This document shows, piece after piece, positions 47,037 to 55,531 of a stretch of DNA of 64,000 nt. Within the stretch, counting starts at the first letter, position 1; the number at the start of each line of letters is the position of its first letter. Location: positions 1-64,000 of the forward strand of contig NZ_BSPP01000001.1 of assembly GCF_030161095.1 (NCBI RefSeq), written 5' to 3'. A model generated the notes under the pieces. That model saw only the letters and a list, made by a program, of their open reading frames with translations, was not told the origin of the DNA and ran no database searches. Both the position numbers and the translations under genes were made by a program. This DNA comes from Cypionkella aquatica (GTDB lineage: Bacteria > Pseudomonadota > Alphaproteobacteria > Rhodobacterales > Rhodobacteraceae).

Positions 47037-47633
47037 CTATTTGAAGTAAACCCGCGTCTTTTCGCGCACCCAATCCCACAGCCTTGGCGCACCTTTGGCG
47101 ATTTTGCTGCCGACGCGGCTTTCCAGTTGTTCGGCGGTGACGTTGTATTCGATCCAAGTGCCGCCGCCGGATTGCAGGTTGGCCATCACGGGCTGCACGC
47201 GGTCGAGCGATTTGGCGAAGATGGCGTCGGGGGTGAGGGCTGCTTCAAACTCATTCCAGATAGCACGCAGGTCGTCACGCAGATCCTCGGGAAGCAAGCC
47301 GAAGATCCGATCAGCGGCGCGGGATTCGGCGGCTTGGGTGTCGGCGGAGGCGTGCGCCTTGCCATCTGCTGAATGGATCGGCACGTCGCCGACGTCTATT
47401 TCCACCAGATCATGGATCAGCAACATCTTAATCACGCGGGAAATGTCGACACCGGGGGCGGCTTGGTCGGCCAGCACCAGCGCATAGAGCGCCAGATGCC
47501 AGCTATGTTCGCCAGAGTTTTCCCGCCGCGAGCCATCGCACAAGGTGGTGGCGCGCAGCACGGATTTCAGGCGATCTGCCTCGTTCAGAAAGGCGAATTG
47601 CGCCTCTAGCCGCGCATCACCTGCGGCGCTCAA
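47037..47633 (-). CDS. HD-domain hydrolase, YfbR-like nucleotidase family
   Basis: A 198-residue metal-dependent phosphohydrolase. The HD ligands are visible as His in NSGEHSWHLALYAL, His-Asp in MLLIHDLVEIDVGDVP and a later Asp in KSLDRVQPV. YfbR relatives dephosphorylate deoxynucleoside monophosphates. The frame opens with TTG at 47633, overlapping the upstream gene's stop (TTGA); no closer ATG fits the domain, so coupled initiation at TTG is likely. Confidence 0.82.
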   Translation of the reverse strand: MSAAGDARLEAQFAFLNEADRLKSVLRATTLCDGSRRENSGEHSWHLALYALVLADQAAPGVDISRVIKMLLIHDLVEIDVGDVPIHSADGKAHASADTQAAESRAADRIFGLLPEDLRDDLRAIWNEFEAALTPDAIFAKSLDRVQPVMANLQSGGGTWIEYNVTAEQLESRVGSKIAKGAPRLWDWVREKTRVYFK

Positions 47634-47893
47634 TGGCCACTCGACTGCATATGTGGGCCAACCGGCGGGGCGGTGCCTTCGCGCTTGGCTTTCAAAAGCG
47701 CGTCAACATATTTGCGCCCGCGCATCTCGGCGACGCGGACGCGGTAGGCGGTCAGGAACGCCTCTTGCATGGTGGGTGAGGCGTCGAGCAGCACTTTCGA
47801 CACCTTGTCAGGCAGACGGTGATCGTCGAGCTCTTCCATCGCGGCGATCACATCGCGGGCGAGTGCGTCGCCCATATCCTCGACGACCCCCAT
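47630..47893 (-). CDS. Small conserved-type protein, unknown function
   Basis: An 87-residue soluble protein, helical and charged, with no recognised domain. It opens MGVVEDMGDALARDVIAAMEELDD and ends in a His-rich GPHMQSSGH tail. Its ATG directly follows the stop of the alpha/beta hydrolase gene, and its stop overlaps the HD gene, so it is the middle gene of a tightly coupled three-gene operon, which supports it being real. Confidence 0.72.
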   Translation of the reverse strand: MGVVEDMGDALARDVIAAMEELDDHRLPDKVSKVLLDASPTMQEAFLTAYRVRVAEMRGRKYVDALLKAKREGTAPPVGPHMQSSGH

Positions 47894-48553
47894 TTAGCGG
47901 GTCACTTCGGTCAAACGACGCTTCACATAGCCCGACACCGTGTCGATCATCGGCTTCATATGCGCCTCTTCGTCTTTGAAGAAGTGATCAGCGCCCTCAA
48001 CCTGCGTGTGGGTGATGGTGATACCCTTTTGCTCGTGCAGTTTGTTCACGAGGTTGGTGGTATCTTTCGGCGGCGCCACTTTGTCGGCGGTGCCGTTGAT
48101 GATCAGGCCAGAAGCCGGGCAGGGCGCGAGGAAGCTGAAATCATACAGGTTCGCGGGCGGCGCGACCGAGATGAAACCGGTAATTTCCGGGCGGCGCATC
48201 AGCAGCTGCATGCCAATCCATGCGCCAAACGAAAAGCCAGCCACCCAGCAATGCTTGGCGTTCTGGTTCATCGATTGCAGATAATCCAAGGCTGAGGCTG
48301 CATCAGACAGCTCGCCAATGCCCATATCATACTCGCCTTGGCTGCGCCCGACGCCGCGGAAGTTGAACCGCATCACCGTGAAGCCAAGGTTGTAAAACGC
48401 ATAATGCAGGTTATAGACAACCTTGTTGTTCATCGTGCCGCCATAGGCCGGATGCGGATGCAACACGATTGCGATTGGGGCATCACGCTCTTTTTGCGGA
48501 TGGTAGCGGCCTTCAAGGCGGCCTTCGGGGCCGGCGAAGATAACTTCGGGCAT
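47894..48553 (-). CDS. Alpha/beta hydrolase (YheT/dienelactone-type family)
   Basis: A 219-residue serine hydrolase: LHPHPAYGGTMNNKVVYNL (oxyanion), RFNFRGVGRSQGEYD, nucleophile elbow VAGFSFGAWIG, acid in INGTADKVAPP and His in GADHFF. GGAG precedes ATG 48553. It heads the three-gene operon and is divergent from iscR; the IscR-like palindrome sits between them, so it may be co-regulated with Fe-S assembly. Substrate unknown. Confidence 0.87.
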   Translation of the reverse strand: MPEVIFAGPEGRLEGRYHPQKERDAPIAIVLHPHPAYGGTMNNKVVYNLHYAFYNLGFTVMRFNFRGVGRSQGEYDMGIGELSDAASALDYLQSMNQNAKHCWVAGFSFGAWIGMQLLMRRPEITGFISVAPPANLYDFSFLAPCPASGLIINGTADKVAPPKDTTNLVNKLHEQKGITITHTQVEGADHFFKDEEAHMKPMIDTVSGYVKRRLTEVTR

Positions 48554-48606
48554 GTATGCTCCGTGCATGTTGCCGAGTGAATTGTTGACAAATTCTCTCG
48601 GAGAAA

Positions 48607-48621
48607 TTAGAACCATTCTAA
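48607..48621. promoter_or_regulatory. IscR-type palindrome (Iron-Rhodo-box-like)
   Basis: TTAGAACCATTCTAA is a perfect palindrome with a 3-base centre, 105 bases before iscR and 54 bases before the divergent hydrolase. Its form agrees, as I recall it, with the Iron-Rhodo box proposed as the iron-dependent IscR site of Rhodobacterales. Position at the head of the iscR-suf unit supports autoregulation. Confidence 0.6.
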
Positions 48622-48725
48622 AGCGGCCAAGCCGCCTTTGGACTGGGCCGATGGACTGGGGTTGAGTTAAGCGGACGTGGTGGCTTCGTCAATGGAAAGT
48701 CACGCGAAATGGGTGAGGGGATGCG

Positions 48726-49205
48726 ATGAAACTGTCGACCAAGGGGCGTTATGCGATGGTGGCGCTTGCCGATCTGGCTTTGGCCGAGCTGAAAGCCGGG
48801 GATGAGCTGACCTCGCTTGCGGCGATCGCCAAGCGGCAGGATCTGTCGTTGCCCTACCTTGAGCAGCTGTTTGTCAAGCTGCGCCGCGCCGGATTGGTCG
48901 AAGCGGTGCGTGGGCCCGGCGGTGGCTATCGTCTGGCGCGCAGCCCGGATTCTATCCGTATCTCTGAGGTGATGGAAGCAGTCGAGGAAAACGTCGATGC
49001 GATGCATTCGGGGGCCGGGGCGTCGGGCGGTGTGTCGGGCTCGCGCGCGCAAAGCCTGACCAACCGGCTGTGGGAAGGGCTTTCGGCGCATGTCTATGTC
49101 TTTTTGCATCAGACCCGGCTGTCTGATGTGATCGGCAATGTGATGACGCCGTGCCCTGCCGTGCCTGCGCTGTTTCGCGTGGTCGATGAGGTGGTGGACG
49201 GATGA
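48726..49205 (+). CDS. iscR: Rrf2-family regulator IscR, cysteine-poor Rhodobacterales type
   Basis: A 159-residue Rrf2 regulator controlling Fe-S assembly. The winged helix is clear: MKLSTKGRYAMVALADLA, LPYLEQLFVKLRRAGLVEAVRGPGGGYRLAR. The three cysteines that hold the [2Fe-2S] cluster in E. coli IscR (92, 98, 104) are absent; residues 91-108 read as Gly/Ala/Ser-rich, and Cys143 is the only cysteine. This is the form known from Rhodobacter. It overlaps iscS by 4 bases and heads the operon. Confidence 0.93.
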   Translation: MKLSTKGRYAMVALADLALAELKAGDELTSLAAIAKRQDLSLPYLEQLFVKLRRAGLVEAVRGPGGGYRLARSPDSIRISEVMEAVEENVDAMHSGAGASGGVSGSRAQSLTNRLWEGLSAHVYVFLHQTRLSDVIGNVMTPCPAVPALFRVVDEVVDG

Positions 49206-50245
49206 GCCGCATCTACCTCGATTGGAACGCGACGACGCCGCTGCGGCCTGAAGCCAAAGCCGCGATGGTTGCGGCGATGGAGGTGGTGGGTAACCCTTCG
49301 TCGGTGCATGCCGAGGGCCGCGCTGCCAAAGCGATGATGGAGCGTGCGCGTGGCAAGATCGCAGCCGCTATGGGCGCCGAGGGTGCTGATCTGGTGTTTA
49401 CCTCGGGTGCGACGGAAGCAGCGGCTTTGGCTTGCGCCGGACGCAGCTTGGTCTGCGCTGAGATCGAGCATGAGGCGGTGTCAGCTTGGTGCGATCGTGC
49501 TTTGACGGTTGACCGGATGGGCAGGGTGACGGTGCCGGATCCAGCGCGCAGCACGCTGCAGCTGGCCAATTCCGAAACTGGTGTGGTGCAGGATCTGCCG
49601 CAGGGGCTGGCGGTGTCCGATCTGACGCAAGGCTTTGGCAAGCTGCCGTTTTCCTTCAACTGGCTGGGCTGTGAGATGGGCTTGATTGCTGCGCACAAGC
49701 TGGGCGGGCCGAAGGGCGTCGGCGCTTTGGTGCTGCGGCGTGGTCTGGATGTGGCGTCGCAGCTGAAAGGCGGCGGCCAGGAAATGGGGCGGCGCGCGGG
49801 CACCGAAAACCTGATCGGCATTGCCGGATTTGCCGCCGCCGCCGAGGCCGCTGCGCGTGATTTGGCGGATGGCGTGTGGGGCCGGGTGGCTGAAATTAGA
49901 AATATTCTAGATTCAGCATTGTCCGCCTTGGGATTTGAGATTATTTCAGTCGGGAATGATGCGCAGCGCCTGCCCAACACGCTTAATCTGATCGCGCCCG
50001 GCTGGAAGGGCGAAACTCAGGTGATGGCGATGGATCTGGCGGGGTTTGCGGTTTCGGCAGGCTCGGCCTGTTCCAGCGGTAAGGTGCGCGCGAGCCGTGT
50101 GCTGAAGGCGATGGGGTTTGACGATGAGGCCGCGGGTCAGGCGATCCGCATCTCACTTGGGCCGGATGTGACGGAAGAACAGGTGCTGCGCTTTGCCGAG
50201 GCTTGGGCGCGGGATTACAAAAGAATACGTTCGCGCGTCGCGTGA
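49202..50245 (+). CDS. iscS: Cysteine desulfurase, NifS/IscS type
   Basis: A 347-residue PLP enzyme that takes sulfur from cysteine. The PLP lysine is in [14 protein letters not shown] and the active cysteine in [15 protein letters not shown], the loop form of class I (IscS/NifS) desulfurases. It is about 50 residues shorter than IscS. Its ATG overlaps the iscR stop. A second desulfurase of class II, SufS, closes the same operon, so the two may differ in partner. Confidence 0.92.
   Translation: MSRIYLDWNATTPLRPEAKAAMVAAMEVVGNPSSVHAEGRAAKAMMERARGKIAAAMGAEGADLVFTSGATEAAALACAGRSLVCAEIEHEAVSAWCDRALTVDRMGRVTVPDPARSTLQLANSETGVVQDLPQGLAVSDLTQGFGKLPFSFNWLGCEMGLIAAHKLGGPKGVGALVLRRGLDVASQLKGGGQEMGRRAGTENLIGIAGFAAAAEAAARDLADGVWGRVAEIRNILDSALSALGFEIISVGNDAQRLPNTLNLIAPGWKGETQVMAMDLAGFAVSAGSACSSGKVRASRVLKAMGFDDEAAGQAIRISLGPDVTEEQVLRFAEAWARDYKRIRSRVA
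49896..49910. promoter_or_regulatory. Second TTAGAA-N3-TTCTA(G) site inside iscS
   Basis: TTAGAAATATTCTAG repeats the IscR-like palindrome with one mismatch, inside the iscS coding region about 375 bases before sufB. It might be a roadblock or an internal promoter operator, or chance, since AT-rich hexamers are rare here. Confidence 0.35.
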
Positions 50246-50282
50246 AGGTTCGGCGGTAACGCCTTGGAATAAAAGGAAGACG

Positions 50283-51800
50283 ATGATGGCCGAACTAGAG
50301 TTGGAAGTGCGGGATGGCGTGGATCGCGAGACGATCGAAACCGTGGCCGCGATGTCTGGCACCTATAAATACGGCTGGTCGACCGAGATCGAGATGGATT
50401 ACGCGCCGAAAGGCGTGTCGGAAGACATCGTAAGGCTGATTTCGGCGAAGAATGAAGAGCCCGAATGGATGCTGGACTGGCGTTTGGCGGCCTATCGGCG
50501 CTGGGTGCAAATGGAAGAGCCGTCTTGGGCGATGTTGAACTATCCGACCATCGACTATCAGGATCAGTATTACTACGCCAAACCCAAAAGCATGGCCGTC
50601 AAGCCTAAGTCTTTGGATGAGGTTGATCCGAAGATCCTTGCCACCTACAAAAAGCTTGGCATCCCTTTGAAAGAACAGCTTATTCTGGCGGGCGTCGAAG
50701 GCGCAGAAACTGCCGGTGAGCGTAAGGTTGCGGTCGATGCGGTGTTCGATTCCGTATCCGTCGGCACAACTTTCAAAGCGGAACTTGCCAAGGCCGGGGT
50801 GATTTTCTGCTCTATTTCCGAAGCGATCAAGGATCATCCGGAACTGGTCAAGAAATACCTCGGCTCGGTTGTCCCGCAATCAGACAACTTCTTTGCCACT
50901 CTGAATTCTGCTGTGTTTTCAGACGGTTCCTTCGTCTACATCCCGCCGGGCACCCGCTGCCCGATGGAACTTTCGACCTATTTCCGCATTAACGCTGAAA
51001 ATACCGGTCAATTTGAGCGCACACTGATCATTGCCGATAAAGGCAGTTACGTCAGTTACTTGGAAGGCTGCACCGCGCCGAAACGCGACACCAATCAGTT
51101 GCATGCAGCGGTGGTAGAGCTGGTGATTTTGGAAGATGCCGAAGTGAAATATTCGACCGTTCAGAACTGGTATCCGGGCGATGAAAACGGCCTTGGTGGC
51201 ATCTATAACTTCGTGACCAAACGCGCCGATTGCCGCGGTGACCGGGCCAAGGTGATGTGGACGCAGGTGGAAACCGGTTCGGCGATTACTTGGAAATATC
51301 CGTCCTGCATCCTGCGCGGCGATGACAGCCAAGGTGAGTTTTACTCGATTGCAATCGCCAACAATGCGCAGCAAGCCGACACCGGCACCAAGATGGTGCA
51401 TCTGGGCAAGCGGACGAAAAGTCGTATTGTTTCGAAGGGCATATCGGCGGGAAGGGCGCAGAACACCTATCGCGGTCTGGTGTCTATGCACCCGAAAGCC
51501 ACAGACAGCCGCAACTATACCCAGTGCGACAGCCTGCTGATCGGCGACAAATGCGGCGCCCATACCGTGCCGTATATCGAGGTCAAGAACAACTCCAGCC
51601 GTGTGGAGCACGAGGCCACCACTAGCAAAGTTGACGACGATCAGCTGTTCTATTGCCGCTCGCGTGGGATGGACGAAGAAGAGGCGGTTGCGCTGGTGGT
51701 GAACGGCTTCTGCAAGGAAGTGCTGCAGGCGCTGCCGATGGAATTCGCCATGGAAGCGCAAAGTTTGGTGGCGATCTCACTGGAAGGCTCGGTGGGCTAA
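50283..51800 (+). CDS. sufB: Fe-S cluster scaffold protein SufB
   Basis: A 505-residue component of the SufBCD complex on which clusters are built. Typical motifs are the N-terminal [36 protein letters not shown], and C-terminal [27 protein letters not shown] precedes two adjacent ATGs (50283, 50286). The gene is 37 bases after iscS and joins directly to the methyltransferase-like gene. Confidence 0.97.
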   Translation: MMAELELEVRDGVDRETIETVAAMSGTYKYGWSTEIEMDYAPKGVSEDIVRLISAKNEEPEWMLDWRLAAYRRWVQMEEPSWAMLNYPTIDYQDQYYYAKPKSMAVKPKSLDEVDPKILATYKKLGIPLKEQLILAGVEGAETAGERKVAVDAVFDSVSVGTTFKAELAKAGVIFCSISEAIKDHPELVKKYLGSVVPQSDNFFATLNSAVFSDGSFVYIPPGTRCPMELSTYFRINAENTGQFERTLIIADKGSYVSYLEGCTAPKRDTNQLHAAVVELVILEDAEVKYSTVQNWYPGDENGLGGIYNFVTKRADCRGDRAKVMWTQVETGSAITWKYPSCILRGDDSQGEFYSIAIANNAQQADTGTKMVHLGKRTKSRIVSKGISAGRAQNTYRGLVSMHPKATDSRNYTQCDSLLIGDKCGAHTVPYIEVKNNSSRVEHEATTSKVDDDQLFYCRSRGMDEEEAVALVVNGFCKEVLQALPMEFAMEAQSLVAISLEGSVG

Positions 51801-52394
51801 GTGGCGAAGGACTTCTCACGTCCGAAGATCACGCTGCCGCCGGAAGCCGAGGCTGCGGTGCGGCACTACTATGCAGAAAACCGGGTCATTCTGGAATATG
51901 GCTCGGGTGGCTCGACGGTGATTGCTTCGGAAATGCCCGGCAAAGTCATCTTTTCTGTGGAAAGTGATGTGAACTGGTGGCGCGGCATGCGCGACTATTT
52001 TGAAGCCAATCCTGGCCAGTCTGCGGTCACCATGCATCACGGCAAGATTGGCCGCACCCGTGACTGGGGCTTTCCGCAAAATGACGAGCAGTTTCGCAAG
52101 TGGCCGGGATATCCCTTATCCATCTGGGACTTACCCGAGTTTGTTCATCCGGATGTCGTGCTGATTGATGGTCGGTTTCGTCCGGCCTGCTTTTTGTCGG
52201 TGCTGTTCAAGATCACCCGACCGATTACCTTGCTGTGGGACGATTACATTGACCGCCCCGAATACCACGACTGCGAAACCCTCGCCAAACCGGTAGAAAT
52301 GCATGGCCGCATGGCCCGGTTTGCGCTTTCCCCGACACCCATTCCGGCTGATCGGCTGCAATGGATCATCCAATCATTTCTGCGCGCGCATTGA
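51801..52394 (+). CDS. Class I SAM-methyltransferase-like protein inside the suf operon
   Basis: A 197-residue protein starting with GTG directly after the sufB stop. ILEYGSGGSTVIASEM resembles the SAM-binding glycine loop, VESDVNWW the acidic residue after strand 2 and PDVVLIDGRF the strand 4 motif of class I methyltransferases; the rest, including LLWDDYIDRPEYH, is less familiar. It lies between sufB and sufC in the same direction, so it is probably co-expressed with Fe-S assembly. Enzymatic activity is inferred only. Confidence 0.7.
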   Translation: MAKDFSRPKITLPPEAEAAVRHYYAENRVILEYGSGGSTVIASEMPGKVIFSVESDVNWWRGMRDYFEANPGQSAVTMHHGKIGRTRDWGFPQNDEQFRKWPGYPLSIWDLPEFVHPDVVLIDGRFRPACFLSVLFKITRPITLLWDDYIDRPEYHDCETLAKPVEMHGRMARFALSPTPIPADRLQWIIQSFLRAH

Positions 52395-52418
52395 AGCGCC
52401 CTGCCCAAAGGACAAAAA

Positions 52419-53174
52419 ATGCTGGAAATCAACAACCTGCATGTGAAACTTGAAGAAGAAGATAAAGTTATCCTGCGTGGGGTGAACCTGAAAATCGGCG
52501 CGGGCGAGGTACATGCGATCATGGGGCCGAATGGCTCGGGCAAATCGACGTTGTCTTATGTGCTGTCGGGCCGCGATGGCTACGAGGTGACCGACGGCTC
52601 GGCAAGCCTTGATGGCGAAGAACTGCTGGAGATGGAGCCCGAAGCGCGCGCTGCCGCTGGCCTGTTTCTGGCGTTCCAATACCCGGTTGAAATCCCCGGC
52701 GTCGGCAACATGACTTTCCTGCGCACCGCAGTGAACGCACAGCGCAAAGCGCGCAATGAGCCTGAAATCTCGGCCGGCGATTTCCTGAAACTGGTGCGCG
52801 AAAAGGCCAAAACCCTGAAAATCGACGCCGAAATGCTGAAACGCCCGGTCAATGTCGGTTTTTCGGGCGGTGAGAAAAAACGCAACGAAATCCTGCAAAT
52901 GGCGATGCTGGAACCAAAAATGTGCATCCTAGATGAGACGGATTCCGGCCTTGATGTCGATGCGATGAAACTGGTTTCCGAAGGCGTGAATGCCTTGCGC
53001 GGGGCAGGGCGTTCTTTCTTGGTTATCACGCATTATCAACGGCTTCTGGACCATATCAAACCTGATTTTGTGCATATCATGGCGGCGGGTCGCATCATCA
53101 AATCCGGCGGGCCGGAATTGGCGCTTGAGGTCGAAAACAACGGCTATGCGGATCTGCTGGCGGAGGGCATCTGA
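52419..53174 (+). CDS. sufC: Fe-S assembly ATPase SufC
   Basis: A 251-residue ABC-type ATPase that powers the SufBCD complex. Walker A is GPNGSGKST, the signature FSGGEKKRNEIL, and Walker B CILDETDSGLDVDAM, the SufC variant in which Glu-Thr replaces the usual Glu-Pro. It overlaps sufD by a single base (TGATG). Confidence 0.97.
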   Translation: MLEINNLHVKLEEEDKVILRGVNLKIGAGEVHAIMGPNGSGKSTLSYVLSGRDGYEVTDGSASLDGEELLEMEPEARAAAGLFLAFQYPVEIPGVGNMTFLRTAVNAQRKARNEPEISAGDFLKLVREKAKTLKIDAEMLKRPVNVGFSGGEKKRNEILQMAMLEPKMCILDETDSGLDVDAMKLVSEGVNALRGAGRSFLVITHYQRLLDHIKPDFVHIMAAGRIIKSGGPELALEVENNGYADLLAEGI

Positions 53175-54460
53175 TGGCCGTTCTGCAAGCAAAACTGGAC
53201 GCGTTGCAGGCGCGACTGGCTGGCCTTAGCTTTGCGCCGCAGGGCTGGCTGGGGGCCGCGCGCGCCGAGGCTTTGACGCGGTTAACCGCGATGGGCCTGC
53301 CCGGCAAACGCGATGAGTACTGGCGCTACACCGACCCGACCGGGCTGAATGTCGCCGCGGCCACCCCCGTCGCGCTCTTTGATCCGCGTGACGAACCCCC
53401 ACCGTTTGATGCGATTGACCGGCTGAAAATCGTTTTCGTCGACGGCGTCTTTGATCCAACCCAATCCGACGCTCTGGCGATGGATGGCGTAGTGATTGAG
53501 CGCCTGGCAGGGGCCGAAGGCGCTGATATCCATTGGGCAAGCGGGCTTTACGGCGTGCTAGAGGCGCGCGGCCAGAACCCGGTGCAGCGCCCTTTGGCAA
53601 CTCTGAACTCTGCCTTTGCCAGCGATGGCGTCTTGATCCGGGTGACCGCGACTCCATCGAAACCCATTTCTCTGATTTATCAACAGAAATCAGAAACTTC
53701 TGACGTGATTTTGCACAATTGCATTAAGGTCGAAAGCGGCGCAGAAGTGATCTTGCTGGAAAATGGTGCAGCAGCGGCGCGGTTGAACCATGTGACCGAA
53801 GTAGAGATCGCCGATAACGCCCGCTTCCATCATATCCGGGCGCAGGGTCGTGCGCACAGCCGTCAGTCCAACACGCATCTGTTCGCGCGGATCGGGCGCA
53901 ACGCTGCGTTCAAATCGTTTACCATGACCGCCAACGGCAAACTGACCCGCAATGACGCGGTGCTCGAGTTGCTTGGCGCGGATTCCGTGGCGCATGTGGC
54001 CGGTGTGGCATTGGGCGATGGCGCGTTCCATCACGACGACACCGTATTCATCACCCATGCCGCAGAGCGCTGCGAAAGCCGTCAGGTTTTCAAGAAGGTG
54101 CTGAAGAACGGCGCAGTTGGGGTGTTTCAGGGCAAGATTCTGGTCAAACAAGGCGCTCAAAAAACCGATGGCTATCAAATCAGCCAAGCCCTTTTGCTGG
54201 ATGGTGACAGCCAGTTTCTCGCCAAACCCGAGCTTGAAATCTACGCAGATGACGTGAAATGCAGCCACGGCTCGACCTCGGGCGCGATTGACGAGACGGC
54301 TTTGTTTTATCTACGGTCTCGTGGGGTGCCGTTGCGTGAGGCGCAATCGTTGCTCGTGCTTGCCTTCCTTGCAGAGGCGATTTCCGAGATCGAGGATGAG
54401 GTGATCTCGGACGACATCCGGCAGCGTCTGCAAAGCTGGCTGGCGCGGCACGAGCATTAA
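53174..54460 (+). CDS. sufD: Fe-S assembly protein SufD
   Basis: A 428-residue partner of SufB. The beta-helix core and the C-terminal ADDVKCSHGSTSGAIDETALFYLRSRGVPLREAQSLL are diagnostic; the C and H of KCSHG are the residues implicated in cluster building at the SufB-SufD interface. It overlaps sufC and directly joins the YIP1 gene. Confidence 0.96.
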   Translation: MAVLQAKLDALQARLAGLSFAPQGWLGAARAEALTRLTAMGLPGKRDEYWRYTDPTGLNVAAATPVALFDPRDEPPPFDAIDRLKIVFVDGVFDPTQSDALAMDGVVIERLAGAEGADIHWASGLYGVLEARGQNPVQRPLATLNSAFASDGVLIRVTATPSKPISLIYQQKSETSDVILHNCIKVESGAEVILLENGAAAARLNHVTEVEIADNARFHHIRAQGRAHSRQSNTHLFARIGRNAAFKSFTMTANGKLTRNDAVLELLGADSVAHVAGVALGDGAFHHDDTVFITHAAERCESRQVFKKVLKNGAVGVFQGKILVKQGAQKTDGYQISQALLLDGDSQFLAKPELEIYADDVKCSHGSTSGAIDETALFYLRSRGVPLREAQSLLVLAFLAEAISEIEDEVISDDIRQRLQSWLARHEH

Positions 54461-54949
54461 ATGTCCGTGACCACAGATATCGTGCAGGCGTGGCGGCGAC
54501 CGAAAGCGGTGATCGCGCAGCATTTGCAACGGCCAAAGTCAGAGCCTTTCGCCTTCAGCCTTTTGGTGGCGTTTCTGGTGCTGGCTTTCGTGGCACTTTG
54601 GCCGGTTTTATCGCGCCAGACCGTGCTGCAACCCGAGGTGCCGATGCTGCAGCGGCTTGTGGCGGCGGGCTTGGCGCTGTTGGCCTTGATCCCATTCTGG
54701 TATCTGCTGGCAGCATTAAGCCGTTGGATTGCAAAGGCTTTAGGCGGGCAGGGCAGCTATTACGCCGCTCGGATGGCGCTGTTTTTGGCGTTGCTTGCGA
54801 TCTCGCCGGGATTGCTGTTGCAAGGCCTAGTTGCGGGAATGATCGGGCCTGGGGCGCAAAGCAATCTGGTTTCGGTGCTGGTCGGTCTGGCGTTTCTGTG
54901 GATCTGGATCTCGATGCTGCGGGAGGCAGAGCGTGGCAATGCAAGCTGA
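54461..54949 (+). CDS. YIP1-family membrane protein 1
   Basis: A 162-residue integral membrane protein with four hydrophobic segments (about 30-50, 66-88, 103-126 and 134-152) and a short N-terminal soluble part. The pattern matches YIP1-domain proteins of unknown function. Its ATG directly follows the sufD stop and its 3' end overlaps the next gene by 17 bases in another frame, indicating coupled translation. Confidence 0.72.
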   Translation: MSVTTDIVQAWRRPKAVIAQHLQRPKSEPFAFSLLVAFLVLAFVALWPVLSRQTVLQPEVPMLQRLVAAGLALLALIPFWYLLAALSRWIAKALGGQGSYYAARMALFLALLAISPGLLLQGLVAGMIGPGAQSNLVSVLVGLAFLWIWISMLREAERGNAS

Positions 54950-55529
54950 ATTAGGCCATGTCCTGCAATTGACAGTGCAAAACCCACGCGCGGCCGCACG
55001 GCGTTTGATGGGATGGCAGTTGCCGGTCTCAACGGTGTGGCTGATGATCGCTTTGATGGCGGTGATCTCTGCATGCCTGTCGAGCGTATCATTTCTGCTG
55101 ACGCCCGCGCCGTCTGAACCGAGTGTGATTGACCCTAACCTGTTGGCGATCTTCACAAATCCACTACAGATCGCGTTGCTGCAAGGCCTGGTTCTGGTGA
55201 TCATGGCGATGCTGGCGCAGGGGATTGGCAGGCTGTTTGGTGGCACCGGCAGCTTCCCCGACGCCTTGATATTGATTGCTTGGACCGAAGCGCTGCTCTG
55301 CCTGATCCAACTGGCTCAGACGATCTTGATGCTGGCCACACCATCCATTGCAGCGGCTTTGGGAATGTTCGGTATCGTGTTGTTTGTATGGGTTTTATCG
55401 AACTTCATCGCTGAATTGCATGGCTTCCAATCCACCGGAAAAGTGTTGTTTGGCATCGTCGGCACGGTGTTTGCGATCTCATTCCTGATGGCGCTGGCGA
55501 CGGTTGGGTTGCTGGAATTGAAAGGCTGA
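54933..55529 (+). CDS. YIP1-family membrane protein 2
   Basis: A 198-residue membrane protein with about five hydrophobic segments and the YIP1-like GRLFGGTGSFPDALILIAWTEA motif. It begins with GTG inside the end of the previous gene, with an ATG two codons later as alternative. The upstream YIP1 protein is a shorter relative, so the pair may be a duplication or two subunits. It sits between sufD and sufS. Confidence 0.75.
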   Translation: MAMQAELGHVLQLTVQNPRAAARRLMGWQLPVSTVWLMIALMAVISACLSSVSFLLTPAPSEPSVIDPNLLAIFTNPLQIALLQGLVLVIMAMLAQGIGRLFGGTGSFPDALILIAWTEALLCLIQLAQTILMLATPSIAAALGMFGIVLFVWVLSNFIAELHGFQSTGKVLFGIVGTVFAISFLMALATVGLLELKG

Positions 55530-55531
55530 TC

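Noticed and set aside
53690-53703. TCAGAAACTTCTGA palindrome inside sufD as a further IscR site
   Set aside because: Different arms (TCAGAA) and a 2-base centre; inside coding sequence; best taken as chance.
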